From positions 36,166,273-36,230,272 of the forward strand of contig CM054138.1 in assembly GCA_028751875.1 (NCBI GenBank): DNA of 64,000 nucleotides, written 5' to 3'. This DNA comes from Rapana venosa (Eukaryota > Mollusca > Gastropoda > Neogastropoda > Muricidae). This document shows, in pieces, positions 35,184 through 48,700 of this stretch. Numbering within the stretch: position 1 is the stretch's first letter; each line of letters begins with the position of its first letter. Made by a program: the position numbers and the translations under genes. The notes beneath the pieces were generated by a model. That model ran no database searches and was not told the DNA's origin. It saw only the letters and a list, made by a program, of their open reading frames with translations.

Positions 35184-35566
35184 TTGAACTTCAGAATGTT
35201 TTCAGAAGATAATTATTTTTAAAATAAAGGAATTAACTACTTTTGTACATAAAGTGTATGTGGCATTATATATTCAGTGTTTTGCAGTCCATCAGAAATG
35301 GTTGTCAACAAATAGCAGGCTGACTGACCGATTCATGAAAGAATTTATGTACATAGCCCGAGCTTTAAAGCTAACAGTTGCTCCTGTATAAGGCAGCAAT
35401 CACAGTAAGATACATCTTTCTTTTTTTAAATTACGTTTCTGTGTATATCATGAACACATAAGTCAAAATCTTTATACAGAGGAACATTTCTAGCCATATT
35501 AAAATCTGTTCATGAAGCATCTTCTCAGGGGCATGACCTCTGATCTTTGGTTAATTAATCCAGCCT

Positions 35567-36110
35567 ATACAGGCTTCACTACAGTCCCCTTGGCCCAGGC
35601 CAAAAGCTGTGTCAGTTATTGATGCCAGCTAATTGCCAAGGCCTACATCAAAATGTTGTTATGTTTAAAATGTTGTGTTGAGATTGCCTTCAGCCATGAC
35701 AAGCTCTTAACATAACAACCTGCACTCTCCTTTATAGGAGAAAAAAATCCTCTGAAGTCGGAGTAGCTGCCTATATGGCGAGGTACTGAAAAGAGTCAAT
35801 ACACGCAAACTTTCACCCAGGTGTACTTCCTATTCTCACAGTGATTCCCAGTGGGATGATGTAGTCAGAGTGCAGTGTTGTTGGTGACCCCCAGGTGTAA
35901 AGCTGGGGAACGCACAACAACAACAACTACAGTCCCCCAGCTGTAAATGGGTACCTGCACTCTTTAGGGTCAGGGAAGGTAAAGCAGCGAGGGAGAGGAG
36001 ATGGGCACCGCCCTCAATATGCTGGCCCTCAATATGCTGGCCCTAGAGAAGTGAGGTCTCTGACCCCTCGCTCCCCTACGACCTTATAGGTTATGGGACA
36101 CCCCTTTATG
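35567..36110 (+). mobile_element. SINE family A, 5'-truncated, split by a family S insertion
   Basis: The piece ggcttcactacagtcccc (35572-35589) continues after the insertion as agtcccccagctgtaaatgg and the rest of the family A body. That body includes a 20-base internal duplication of ctcaatatgctggcc near 36014-36045. The tRNA/5S head is absent. Confidence 0.82.
35590..35925 (+). mobile_element. SINE-like element (family S), copy 2, nested in SINE A
   Basis: A 336-base block close to identical to 24256-24594. It is bounded by the 12-base direct repeat actacagtcccc (35578-35589 and 35926-35937) and ends in a caacaacaac tail. Two independent insertions with clean duplications and high identity suggest recent activity. 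Confidence 0.9.
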
Positions 36111-36289
36111 ACTGAAAGGTGTTATCTTCACACTGTAAATATGTAATGAATGCTCTATGATTGCTCAATCAAGTTCTAACCCTGTGGCTGTCTGTCAAAA
36201 CTATAATGGAAGGTGACAGATTGTCTTATGGTTGCTGCATCAAGACAAAATAAAGGATGCAGAAATAGGCAACTGTGAAGCATGTTTAA

Positions 36290-36480
36290 CCTTTTCCCTG
36301 TGGGTAACCAACCATCTACTAGCCCTTCCTTCTGTATTACCCACTTCTGGGTTACGTAGCATACAAATGTGCCCGTGTATCAGGGAAAGAGGGGGTCTCT
36401 CCCTTACCGTAGGGATAGTGTTAGGTGGTCACGAGATGTTAGGGCATCTAGCCAGGCTGCAGTTGTGAGAGAGGTCAGGT
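36290..36480. repeat. Dispersed repeat sharing a block with 41575-41640
   Basis: The phrase tctctcccttaacgtaggg (here accgtaggg), gatagtgttaggtgg and a preceding gggaaaga recur at about 41597-41640. Two copies in one window indicate a dispersed repeat of unknown class. Confidence 0.55.
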
Positions 36481-39400
36481 GTGCTGTTGAGTGGAGAGGA
36501 GGGGATACCACAACACCCATATTGAGAGGAAAGTAGGGAATTCACCCAGCTTTCTGTCACCCATTGTTTTTAGGATTACAGTAAAATTCATTGTTATAAA
36601 ATATCCAAATCGGGTCAAAGTTCAACATGGCAGACAGTTGCAGTTTTCTGGTAACGGCTTTAGTGTATCAAGGATTGCTTCCCCCATGAAAATTTGGTTC
36701 TGTTAAGTGCAGGATTTGGTTTCGTCAAATGAATTTTTTCTTCTTCAAAATGCTGGATTTTGTTTAGTTGTTGAATGCTGGGGTTTTTTTTTTTTTAAAT
36801 GGATCAAAGCCTATCATATATTGTGGCGTGGGCAGCCAAAGGGTTTATTTATCATTGTGGTTTTTTGTTTGTTTTAAACCTACTTGTTCGTGATTGAAGA
36901 TGTCATTTTAAGCAGCAGCCTCAGCTGGGGTTAAAAGCTTTCATTCTTGACAGACGTATTAAGCAGTGAATTCTCTGTTTTATATAAGATTCACTTTCCT
37001 GAATGAATTTTAAGCATAACATCTCTTGTGTTGTAATAAACTTATTTTCTGGAAGAAAATGTCAAATTTGTATGAACAGTTTCCATAACCTGCTGAATGA
37101 ATGCTGTGAATGTGTACACACAGTGTTTGAGCATGTATGTGGGGATAGCACTAATTGCTTACAGTTATTATTACGGTATACTTTTGAGACAGTTAAGGAC
37201 TTCTCACATACTGATCATGCTGCATAAGTCCCCAAAGTAATGTGACTACCTTAGTGGTGGGTAAAAACGGTTGCATACTCAAAAAAATCTTGCCATTGGT
37301 GAACCTCTAGCCGAGGAACAAACAAAAAGGAAAATGCTGCATAATAATGAAGAGAGGCATGCATTTTTTTATAGTCTAATCAGGCATGGGATTTTTCTGC
37401 CATCAGTAGTTAAATCCCCTCTTTCTTTTTTTAGCCTGCCGTGTTGCTGTCTGAACGCAGACCTGCATGCACCCCCTCCACATTTATTCTGAAAATACAA
37501 TTTGATACGCGAAAATCTAATAAAAAACATTGCTATAATTCAGAAGCTTTTGTTTACCTCACAGAACGTCATCTGCTAATGTTCATACTAGTCTCCCCTT
37601 ACTATACTATCGAGTCTTTTTTTTAAAAAAAACAAACCATGTTTACGACACTATAGAGTCAATGCGCATGTGCCATGACCTTTGACAGCACCAATTTCAC
37701 AACAATATGGTGGAATGTGGTGTAGAATTTTGCAGTCATGCGAGGAAAAACAAGGAGAAAACACAAAAATGACGTTAACTGGCCAGGATAGAGTGTGAAA
37801 GGGGCAGCTGCGGACAGCAAAACTGGCTGTGCGTTTTGCCAAGCTGCACCAAGAACCTGAGATTTGTTTCTTGCAAAAAAGAAACTTGCACTTCCATTCG
37901 CGAGTTGCGTGGAAAGCAGTTGGAAAATAACCATATACAGCACTTGAAGTTATAAAAGCACTGATCTCTTGACAAATCATACAATATGTCCTGATAAGTC
38001 CACTCCAAAATCAATTATTTGATCTTTCAAAATTTGTCGCCAACTGGTTTTCTCATGGGCTAAAAGCTTATTCACGCTAGATAACACAGCATGTGTACAT
38101 TCTTCACTCTCTCTTCTCACTATCCCCTCTTCACCAGTCATTCCCTACCCACCTCTCTTCCACACTATCACATACACTCACACAGTACTCAAAACTCTTG
38201 CCCCCCCCTGCCCTCTTCACTGGTCTCCCCTTACCCATCTCTCTCAGGCTCTCAGCACACACTCTTCTCCCCTCTTCACTGGTCTTCTACCCCCCCCCTC
38301 TCACATGCACTCTCTACTCCCACTCCTCTTTCCACTAGTCTGTTCCTCTCTTTTACACACACTAACACACTTTCTTTATATTTTCCTTTTTCTCCAAAGT
38401 TCACCAATGGTGAGAATTTTTAGTAAGCGACAGTGCCCCCAACACCTGTGTGCATGTGTTTTGCCATCCATACCATACCATGTCACAAAGATTTTCAGTT
38501 CTGTCACACTTTCCATTCAGAGGAATCAAGAGAACACACAGCTGTCTTTATTTTTAACCAGGTGTATTCTTAAATAGACAAATATTTAGCCAGCTATTTG
38601 CGAAAGCAAATACAAAAAGTCAGAACTTGCATACCAAATTCAGGATGTGGTTAGTAAAGAAATAAAATCCTCAATAAAAATTGATTCTGTTCTAAATTTA
38701 TACATATCGAGTTAAAGAATGTAAGGGCGAGCTACTGACAAAAAAATGCCCTGAAAGTTTATACATATTTAACAGATATAGCAACTATGAATATAAAAAG
38801 GACAACAAGAATATTTGTAAATGGAAGAAAAGAAAATGTTCACATTTCAACATGATCATAACAGCGGTAATAGAATGAAAACTGCAGTAATGATAACTTC
38901 ATGTTGATTTAACAGTTTGCAGAAATACATTGTCGCAAGCTAAGCAGAGTAAAAATAAACACCAGAAAAAATGGTGCTTGCTTTCCTTTAATTTGCAGCC
39001 CTTTACACAACCTATCAACAGAGAAAAATCGCTGCTGGCCTTACTAGACAGTACAAGGCCACAAAGGCAGAAGGTAGTGATCAATACAGGGTCTGTGGCA
39101 GTCACGAATTCATGCTTGGACTTGTCAGTCTATCTCCCTGGGGGTCTCAAAGGGTTTTGATGATGTTTTGTTTTTTAAAACATTGTATAAGGTTAAAAAA
39201 TCTGAACTTCAACATGCTAGGAAGGTCTTGAGGGTTGGGTATGTAATGGAAATAATCACTGTGTAAGGGAAATAACTATGTAACATGCAGAGGCAAGCCT
39301 AAAGGCAACATTCAGCCCTGAACAGTATCAACAGATCCAGCAGTAATATGATTACAGGTCATCCAAATATAAAATCCTGTAACACAAATGCTATCCATGA

Positions 39401-40505
39401 GTGCACAAGCCCTGAATCATGCACTATTTTATACATACACATTTACAATATATATATATGCCTGAAACGTTTAAAAATCCAGTAGAAAAAGTGTAACCAC
39501 ATACAAAGATATGTCGGCGGTGATAGGACACATGATGAAAGCAGCGCCGAATAGCGCTCTGAAAGGTGAAGGTCACATTGCAAGCTGCCCCCTCAACACT
39601 CCTCACAGGCTGAAGAAAGAAGTCAGGCAGTTACATCACATCTTTTTTATGGAGGAAGAATTTTATCACATCCGCTCAGGCAGTGTTAGTATTTGCAATA
39701 AATTGTTTTTATCTTTGACAAAACTGTAACAACCAATACTGGACACAGAATACAGACGGTGAAATCTAAGCCACAACTAATATACAATGTGATTACTTCA
39801 GAAGCCAAGAAACACTGCTTGAAATATATTTATTAAAACACATACTTTAGAAAGCCCGAACATTAATCAAGATCATTAGCAACAACTAAAAAAACCTGAA
39901 ATGTGGAGATATTTGAAAATCTCTTCAGATCTTGTTCTTTGAAAAATATACACTACACTTGATTTAGGAATACACATACCTTACACACATTTTAAACAGA
40001 CTTCTACTTCAGAGATTACATTTTGAAACAATAACAATAAGAGACTGGGAGACTACCAGTTTGAAAAAAAACAATTTTTTTAAGAGAGAGAGAGAGAAAA
40101 AGAAAACTAGAAACACAACATAGTGTTACTACACCCATATACCTCTACACAAGATAAATCACAACACGTGAAAAAGCATGCCAGCTACTGTCCTCAACAT
40201 TCCCCAGTCAGAAAAAAACTGCAGCACTGATGAAGACAACACTGTGAAAACGAGCACAGCTGTAAGAAAAGAACGGAAGGTCTCTATGTATGTATACGTG
40301 TATATATAGACAGTTCAGCCATCAAGACAAGAAGCACCCTCTCCACTGTTGTGTCTTGTCTTGCTCAAGTGACTATTGCTGGGAGGTAGGTTGTGCATGT
40401 CAATGATGTAGTTGCTGTTGTTGTGGACTCGATTATCTGCTGCTCTCCTCCCAATGTCCCACTCACTCTCCTGGTACCGGCTTCCCTCACAACTAGGTGC
40501 TCCGT
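36481..40505. other. Intergenic or UTR DNA between convergent genes
   Basis: No exon of either gene was recognised. A 38090-38400 patch is rich in CT and gives Ser/Pro/Thr-rich frames that I reject. Tail-module copies lie at 37238-37322 and 38393-38425. The calpain 3' UTR lies somewhere to the right of this block; a minus-strand AATAAA is present near 38550, but use is unknown. Confidence 0.5.
37238..37322 (+). repeat. Dispersed 3'-tail module, copy 5
   Basis: Contains gactaccttagtggtgggta, gttgcatactcaaa and ccattggtgaacctctagcc, ending in an A-rich stretch. Confidence 0.78.
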
Positions 40506-40532
40506 CTACGAATACATCGTCGTCTGGATGAA
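40506..40532 (-). CDS. Calpain last coding exon
   Basis: After cacacagtt...gttgcag it reads FIQTTMYS and TAG, matching the usual calpain ending of a Leu-Gln-x-Thr-Met-Tyr-Ser type. A longer open frame crosses the same spot (to 40315) in another phase; it is rejected because the exon phase and family ending both select this one. Confidence 0.85.
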   Translation of the reverse strand, partial: FIQTTMYS

Positions 40533-42850
40533 CTGCAACACACACAGCAAATCTAACCAAGTCAAAAACTGAAACTTTGAAACTCATCAAAACGTTAACC
40601 TGACAAACTCAATTCACAAATTCACCTTTAAATTGTACAATGTCCATGAGTGCAAACTCCTAGTCCCTCAGGACAGCGGGAAGCCTTTCCCAGCAGAGGG
40701 CTGCCTATCCATCACCACTTCTTCCTAGCATCTTCTGCTCCGTTTTGTTTTATCCAATACCTTTTGCTCATAATGCTCATCTCATCAGGAGACTGGTAGT
40801 TTTTGAACAAACAGACCCAATATCTCATACAAGGAAATGAGTTTTATATTAAAGGAACTTGTCCTACACTCATAGGCTGCACATGTTAAACATCGTGACA
40901 GAAGTAGGTAGTGGGCAGAACACAGCCTTGAAGCTGATGAAATGACAATATACAAAAACACAAATTAATATCACACATACTGCAGTACCCTGCCTTCTCC
41001 CAAGGAGCAGGCAGCCATCGTCTTCCCAGACATAAGGAGCCTATACACACCACCCTGCCTTATTCCATTATGATTAACTACTCCTGCCCCAACCCCCCCG
41101 CCCAGAATAAAAAGAAGGGAAAGGAAGAGGATGAAATAAGTCACAGCCTTACGCTTTCAATGTCATAGGGAGCCAGTCCTTGGCTATCGGGGTCCAGTCC
41201 ACGGAAAGAAGCTGAAAAAACCACCACCACACCATACTTTACTATGACTAGGCTAAAAAACACACCACCACACCATACTTTACTATGACTAGGCTAAAAA
41301 ACACACCACCACACCATACTTTACTATGACTAGGCTAAAAAACACACCACCACACCATACTTTACTATGACTAGGCTAAAAAACACACCACCACACCATA
41401 CTTTACTATGACTAGGCTAAAAAACACACCACCACACCATACTTTACTATGACTAGGCTAAAAAACACACCACCACACCATACTTTACTATGACTAGGCT
41501 AAAAAACACACCACCACACCATACTTTACTATCACTATGCTAAACTACGGCAACATAGGCAACGTTTGCGCAAATGCACATGTAGGCTACTGGGAAAGAA
41601 GGGTTCTCTCCCTTAACGTAGGGATAGTGTTAAGGGTAGGCATGCCTGCTTCAGAAAAGAAAGTCTTGATATTATCAGTATTACCCATCATTTTTACTAA
41701 CATCCTCAGATAGTCATAATCTGGCTTCATTAATAGCCTGTCTATTCCTTTCATCAGTAAACAAGACCACAATACCTGATTTGATATTACTTTTTACATA
41801 CTTATGTGGCTGAAAGTGACTTTGAACAACTTTAAAAACATCTATCTAATCTATCTATCTGTCCCGTAGTCTGACGACCGTGGGGGCACCCTCAAAGACT
41901 CAACAACCAGTTCCCTCCATTCCTCTCTCTGTTCTGCCTTTCTCAGGGTTTTGTTGAGTTCTAGGCCTGTCCATTCGCTGATGTTATCCTCCCAGCTCTT
42001 CCTTGGTCTGCCTCTTCTTCTTCCTCCTTGGACAGTGCCTTGTAAAATTGTCTTTGCAAGTCCTTTGGATCTTAAAAACATGTTATCATAAAAAAACATG
42101 TGATAAATCTTAAATTCGCTTTTCTTCCAAATTCCATTGTCTGCTTACAGGTAACGATAAACTGATGATTTTGCACAAGATCTTCCACATAACTGTACAC
42201 TGAAAAAATACACAGCATGATCATTGACACCAGGGAAGGTGGCACTGGCTTACTCAGCATGGTCTTCAGACGAACAGCGCAGACGATGAAGTCTCCAAAC
42301 TCGACCTTGCCTTCCTGGTTACTGAAACGCATCACTAAGGACTGCAGAGTGCGGTTACTCAACCGGAAACCTGCAAACAGAACATGCATGCACACACACA
42401 CATGCACACACACACACACACACACACACCAAAGCGCTTGAAAATCATTCTTATTCTTTCTTGCTGTCTTACTCTTACTGTCCCAATTCCTGTATTCTAT
42501 ACATTCTTTATTATTATTATTATTATTATATTATTACTATTATTTTTATAATAATGATATTATTATTATCATCATTATAGTCATCATCATCATGGCTACT
42601 ATAGCAAATTACATTACACATATTTGTTTTCTCAAAAAATGGGAGGGACAGTAGCGCTATCCTTGATTCTCACATCTTTTCTTGTCTGCACCAGTTTCCT
42701 TGCACATGGGGCCTCGCTTTATCGTTTCATAAAACTAGCAGTTCAGCAGTTCTCTCAGCAGTTCATAACATCGGTTGCTGAAGTTATATATTCTTCCCCA
42801 GTAAGACCTCTACTGTAGATAGTTGTGAGAATATAAAAATATGCATACAT

Positions 42851-42915
<65 letters not shown>

Positions 42916-44965
42916 TGTTGGTTTGAATGCGAGTGTGTCCTATCACCAAGTAGTGAATGGACATTAAACAAAAACAAAACACACAAAAATCATAAAACTA
43001 GGACCTAGACAACCACTCAAGGCTCAGATTCCAACTTACCGACACTGTTCAAAGCAGACCTCAGTTCAAAGGAATTCAGGTTGCCACTCTGGTCATGGTC
43101 ATACTCCTTGAACACTCCCTGTAACACAGGGGGAAGACAGGTGTCAGTCCCTTTACTGAATGCCCCACTTTCAAAAAGTTCCTATAGTTTCTTCTCGTTT
43201 GTTTTTGGATTAAAATTTTCTTTTTTGGGGGGGGTGGGTGGGTGGGGTTGATGCAGTCATGGATTTTACAAACCTTCCATCGGCGCAAGTCCTCCCACAG
43301 GTCCTTGAATTCATCATAGCCCAGCTTGCCTGACAGGTCCCCCTACACCCAGTCAAGGAAAGAATTCAATAATTTGTATTAGCACAACCTGTGGTTTTAA
43401 TTATCCCCAAATGCATTGTCTCTGAGGCAACCTTAGTAGCAATGAAATACTCAATATCAGAAAAGAATATGAGAACTAGCAGATACAAGGCATGTAACCG
43501 GTGGGAACAGATGACAGAATTCACAAAACCGCATACACATGGGGACTGGATGTAAAAAAGCACATAAGAGCTTATTCCATTATCCTCGATATTAAAGAAT
43601 AAAATAAATAATAAATAAATAAAATAAATAACCTTACCCATGAAATACTGAATATCAGAAGGGGACTTGAGAACTGGTAGATAAGAACTGAAACACACAC
43701 ACGCATGCATGCACGCACGCACGCACACACACACACACACTCCAACAGTCAAGCCAGGACACAAAAAGTTGCAAAGGATACATCGTGCATGGCCACCATG
43801 CTTCGTGTAGCGTCGATGGTGAAGCCAGAGAAGGAAAACTCTGCAATGAAAACGCACACAGACTTCAACATCTTCACTTCAGCACTTTCCCAAACTTAAC
43901 ACTATGTCATGCCTTCCAACCAAATATGACCAAAAAACCTTTGTCTTTTATTCAAAATCCAACACTGAAATATCCATGCACTAAAAAAACAAAATTCACA
44001 AAAACTGACAATATGAAACTTGTGTTTTCCTAAGACACCAAGGGCCTAAACCTTGTTGTACATCAAACACTAGCTTTTCTTTCATGCACCCTTGGTATCA
44101 GATTCAAGTAGCGATTCTGCATGCACACTTACCAACATCCAGGGCACTTTAATAAAGCATGATAATCTGTTTGTTTATTGATGAAATAGCAATGAGGGAA
44201 AATACAACCACTTCAGTTGACATACATGTTTTATACAGGAACATGCAAATGGGGAAAAAATGTCTTTAAATGGCACATTACCCACATATAACATTTACTA
44301 CACCACAATCACTTCTGTGCTATAAATACGTATGCATAAGAATTTGTTCACATGTTTTGCTGATGTTGTATGTATGTCCTTCATAGCAACAACATTTTCT
44401 TGACCCAAAACTTACCCCTGTTTCAACTATGTATTTTCTACATAATCACATGACTCAAAACAAATTACACAAAAATGCAGGGAACAATATTGACAAAAAA
44501 CACCTTAAGTAAACCTGAGAAACTTTTAATGTAAAAATGAATAAACCTTATCAACACCATCACTATTACCATTCATCATTATTCTTAATTATCATTATGA
44601 TCTTCATCAACATTAGTAAGTATCATCATCATAATCATCCTCATCATCATCATCATCCTCATCACCACCACCATCATCAATATTATTATCATTGCTATTA
44701 TTATTACTACTATCATTACTACTATTATCATTATCATTATTAAAACTATTATCATTATCATCATCACTGGGTTTTTTATATTTTTTTTATTATTGCAACT
44801 ACTAAATGATTTTAATCATGAAGAAAGTGGCATCTAGTTTCTTTAAAAATGGGAGAGGAAAAATCTGAGATCTTGCAATCATTAGTATGTACAATGTAGC
44901 CATTTTTTTCTTTATCTATAAAAAAAACCCCAACCAAACAAACAACCATTATTTTCTTTAGTTAT

Positions 44966-45046
<81 letters not shown>

Positions 45047-45749
45047 AAAATAAAAAGCAGAAAACCATTAACTTTCACACAGAGCCCATAGTCACTGTTA
45101 ATAATTCCCGTGTACAGTATAAACAGACTTTCCTACCAACTGTGTGGTCATCCTCATTGTTCTCTCCGTAATAACCACCACTGACTCTTCAGGAAGCTGC
45201 CCTTCTAAGACATACACTGGCAGAGTCTGGCAGCCTTTTGCATAATGTTCACATTATGTTTATTTCTTGTTTGTTATTCATTCAGAAGTAACAATGTGCA
45301 CATGTACTTCTTACTTATCAATACATTCTGGTTCTTATCTTTACATAATATGATTTAGTTAGTTACTACTGTCAATACAGTTTTACTTGCTACCACTACA
45401 TGATACAATTTTTCCCCCTCTGCTAGAGCTCCCAGGCTCGCCAATGGTGAGATTTTGCGTACGCAACAGGTTTTACTCACCATGAAGGTAGCCACACCCC
45501 GACTGTGGGGGTGTAATGATGTCATCAATATCAGTGTGATGGACGCATGGTTACTAAACTACCATACTGGACACAGTTAATTTAAAATGATAATAGAATG
45601 AATCAGTTTTGTGAGATTCAAATCAATATCATTCAGTTTAACTGGTACTTGAAAATAACCTTGCGTTTATAGAGAAATGACTGTGTAAGATTGGGTCGAA
45701 TGCATGTGCTTTGATTTGTCTTTGCAAGATATAACGCTATATAAGTTCC

Positions 45750-45782
<33 letters not shown>

Positions 45783-48700
45783 ATGATGAACTGTTTTTAT
45801 ATCATTATGACATCAGCAACACACATATACACATATGCATTCTTACTAACTCACAGACACAAACACAGACACAAACACACAGACACACCACTAATGTAAT
45901 GAGTAATGTTGAAATAAATGATGAAAAGCTCTGCTTACTGTGATACAGTGATAAACAAACACTAAATACAGACTAGCCCAAAAGAATACAATACCCAGTT
46001 CATAAGAGACAGGAGGTACAATATACTGAAGATCAAATATATTCCTGAAACAACCCTAGTTTTATTGTTATTAGCCTAACTTGCACAAACATTAACATGA
46101 TAATGAAATAAACTTTTTTCATGGCAGAAAAGTAAATGATAGATATTAAATAAATAAAACATACCATTTTTTTCCTAATGCAAGAAAAAAGTAAAAAGTA
46201 TGTTCTTTCGAGCCAGAAGGCCCATAGAGCCGGAGCTTATCCCGGTTTCTGTAGCGTTAAGCGAACTGATGGTTTTTCACCACCCCTGTGACAGGACGCT
46301 AGTCTGTCGCCAGATACTTCCCCAGCAGAGCTGGTACCCACTTGTACACCTGGGTGGAGTGAGGAAAATAGGAGTAAAGTGTCTTTCCCAAGGGCACAAC
46401 ACCGAGCCGAGAGGGGATCGAACCCGCGATCTCTGGATCACGAGTCGACCGCCTAAACCACTCGACCACGGTGCCTCCCCAATGCAAGAAACTAGATGAT
46501 AAATATAACCACATGAATCAAGTTTCATTTTGAAAACCACGACTATCCAAATATGCTAACATATAGATACATTTTGTTCACCATTTAAATATTTCTTTTG
46601 CAGCACTATTTTATCACTGCAAAAAGGGGGAAAATCAAATAAAAGAACTATTATCCTGTCTCATCTTCCTGTTTCCTTTGATCAGCAAATTGAAAATCAG
46701 CAGTTTCTTAACTACCGTCCTTCTAATTTTCTTTCCTCTTTTAACTTTCCAAAATATGGTATGATGGAATTTTGTAACAACTGAACTCCCCACCCCCCTT
46801 CCCAATCTTATAAATAACAGTATCTTATTATGTTTCAAATTTTTGGACACTCCCTCATTGCAGGAAAGCAGATAAAACTGTTATACCCACAAGAATCACT
46901 GATGTAACCACTATTTGTACTGGAGCAGGACAAAATATTCATGATTAACTTTTGTATATCTTGCATTGCTCTACATCTCAAACTTCATTTCTATCTTCAT
47001 TATGTACACCTGCAATGTCAGCCATCAGCTGTGCTAACAGATTTGATAAATGTCACTCCACAGGTCATATGAAATGACCATTATGACCATACATGTCTTC
47101 TCTATATACAAAGAAGAGGACACGTTTGGTTTTACAGGCATTTAAACAAATACCCTGTCTACCATATCAGAGAACATGCAGTACTACTAAGTGCTTAGCA
47201 TACAATGGGATATGCATTTTGTGGGGAGCAAGAGAGAGAGAGAGAGGGTACAAAATATAACTTGCAAACAGCATAAGATGATTCCAGTAGGACAGTTTAT
47301 GTGACTGCTTTTCTTACAGACAAGAGAAAATGACACAAAACACACAGCATGAATAATTTATATTGTCCAATAAGTCACCGATAACACAATGGCAGCATAT
47401 TTATGGCTTAGTCAAATCAAAGTAAGAATACAATCTCTGTAAGCAAATGATATTCTGGTCATCCAGTTGTCAGTTGTATAGCCTGTATCTAGGGCAATTC
47501 CAACTGTTTTCTCTTCAGGACTGTCACTACAACAAGACCAGTTTAATATCTTCGCATGTTCCACAAGTGTATCCAGGATATTTCGGGCTATTGTTCAAAT
47601 GAATTCTTGTGATTGTAATCATAAAGCAGTAATGTAAAATGTGGTAATTTTGTTTAATACTCTTTTTTTCCCTTTATTGTTTTATTTCTCAAAGTAAAAC
47701 GAATTAACTTCCACTGTAATCAAGTACATGGATTAAACATTACTGCCACCTTTAACTTTTGCTGATTGGTTTATGCATGTATACAGTGCAGGGAGGAATT
47801 TTAATTAGGTGTTATATATATATATATATATAAAATTAGGTGACATATATATATTTTTTTAAATTAGGTGTTTATATATATCTTTTATATGTATGTGATA
47901 TGTAATGGATATATCTAAAACTTTTGTTAAATGACGGATACAGTGTTACATTATATCTAAGTAAATTGTTCAAGTTTTGTGTATGATACACTTCTGCACA
48001 TTATATTTCCATAATAAAAACTTGTCAGTTACTGTACACTTTGAGCAGGGCATGCATTTTGAATGTTAGCAGTACAGATTGGAACATTTGAAAATGAACC
48101 ATTAGAATGCTACAAAAACCTAAAATAATGTAACAGATGGAAGTACAGACCTCCTCATACTAAGCATACTTGGTGATTCAAATAAAGAGAACTGTACAGA
48201 GTACACCAGCAAACAAGACACAATCCACCTGGGAAAAAAGCCGAGACATGGAAGAAGAAGAAGAAGAAGAAAGCAGAGGAAAGAGAGGAAGTTCAATGCA
48301 CATAACAAAACACACTGACTAAGCCAGACATATCATTTGCAACATAAAATGGAAACAGAAACTGCTTTCAAAAGATGAGAAGAGACAGACAGAGAAACGC
48401 TGACCTACAAGTGCAGGACAAAAAGCTTTGATAACTAAATACACTTCATACCAGCGATGCTCACTTTATCTACTATCTCATCTACCTGATACCTCTTACA
48501 GCCCAAGTCTTAAAAGCCACAACAGTCATCCAATTCAGTAACAATAGTTTTGAAAAAAAGAAAAAAACCACCTTCAACCCAGATTTTTAAAAAATCAAAA
48601 TTGAATCTGACACAAACATCAAGCCACGTACACAATTTAAGCCACAGAAAAAAATGACAATGAAGATGGGTAAAATTCCACGACTGTGATAGCATTTTAA

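Noticed and set aside
38090..38580. Ser/Pro/Thr-rich plus frames of 81-110 codons
   Set aside because: CT-rich low-complexity DNA with no splice or homology support.
40315..40590. 91-codon minus frame crossing the calpain last exon, which would give a long C-terminus ending ...GASCLDG
   Set aside because: The exon phase inherited from 41153 selects another frame, which stops after FIQTTMYS, the normal calpain ending. The long frame is 3' UTR shadow.
46201..46480. A real tRNA gene on the minus strand
   Set aside because: A-box and B-box are present, but the acceptor stem does not close and the body continues as a SINE.
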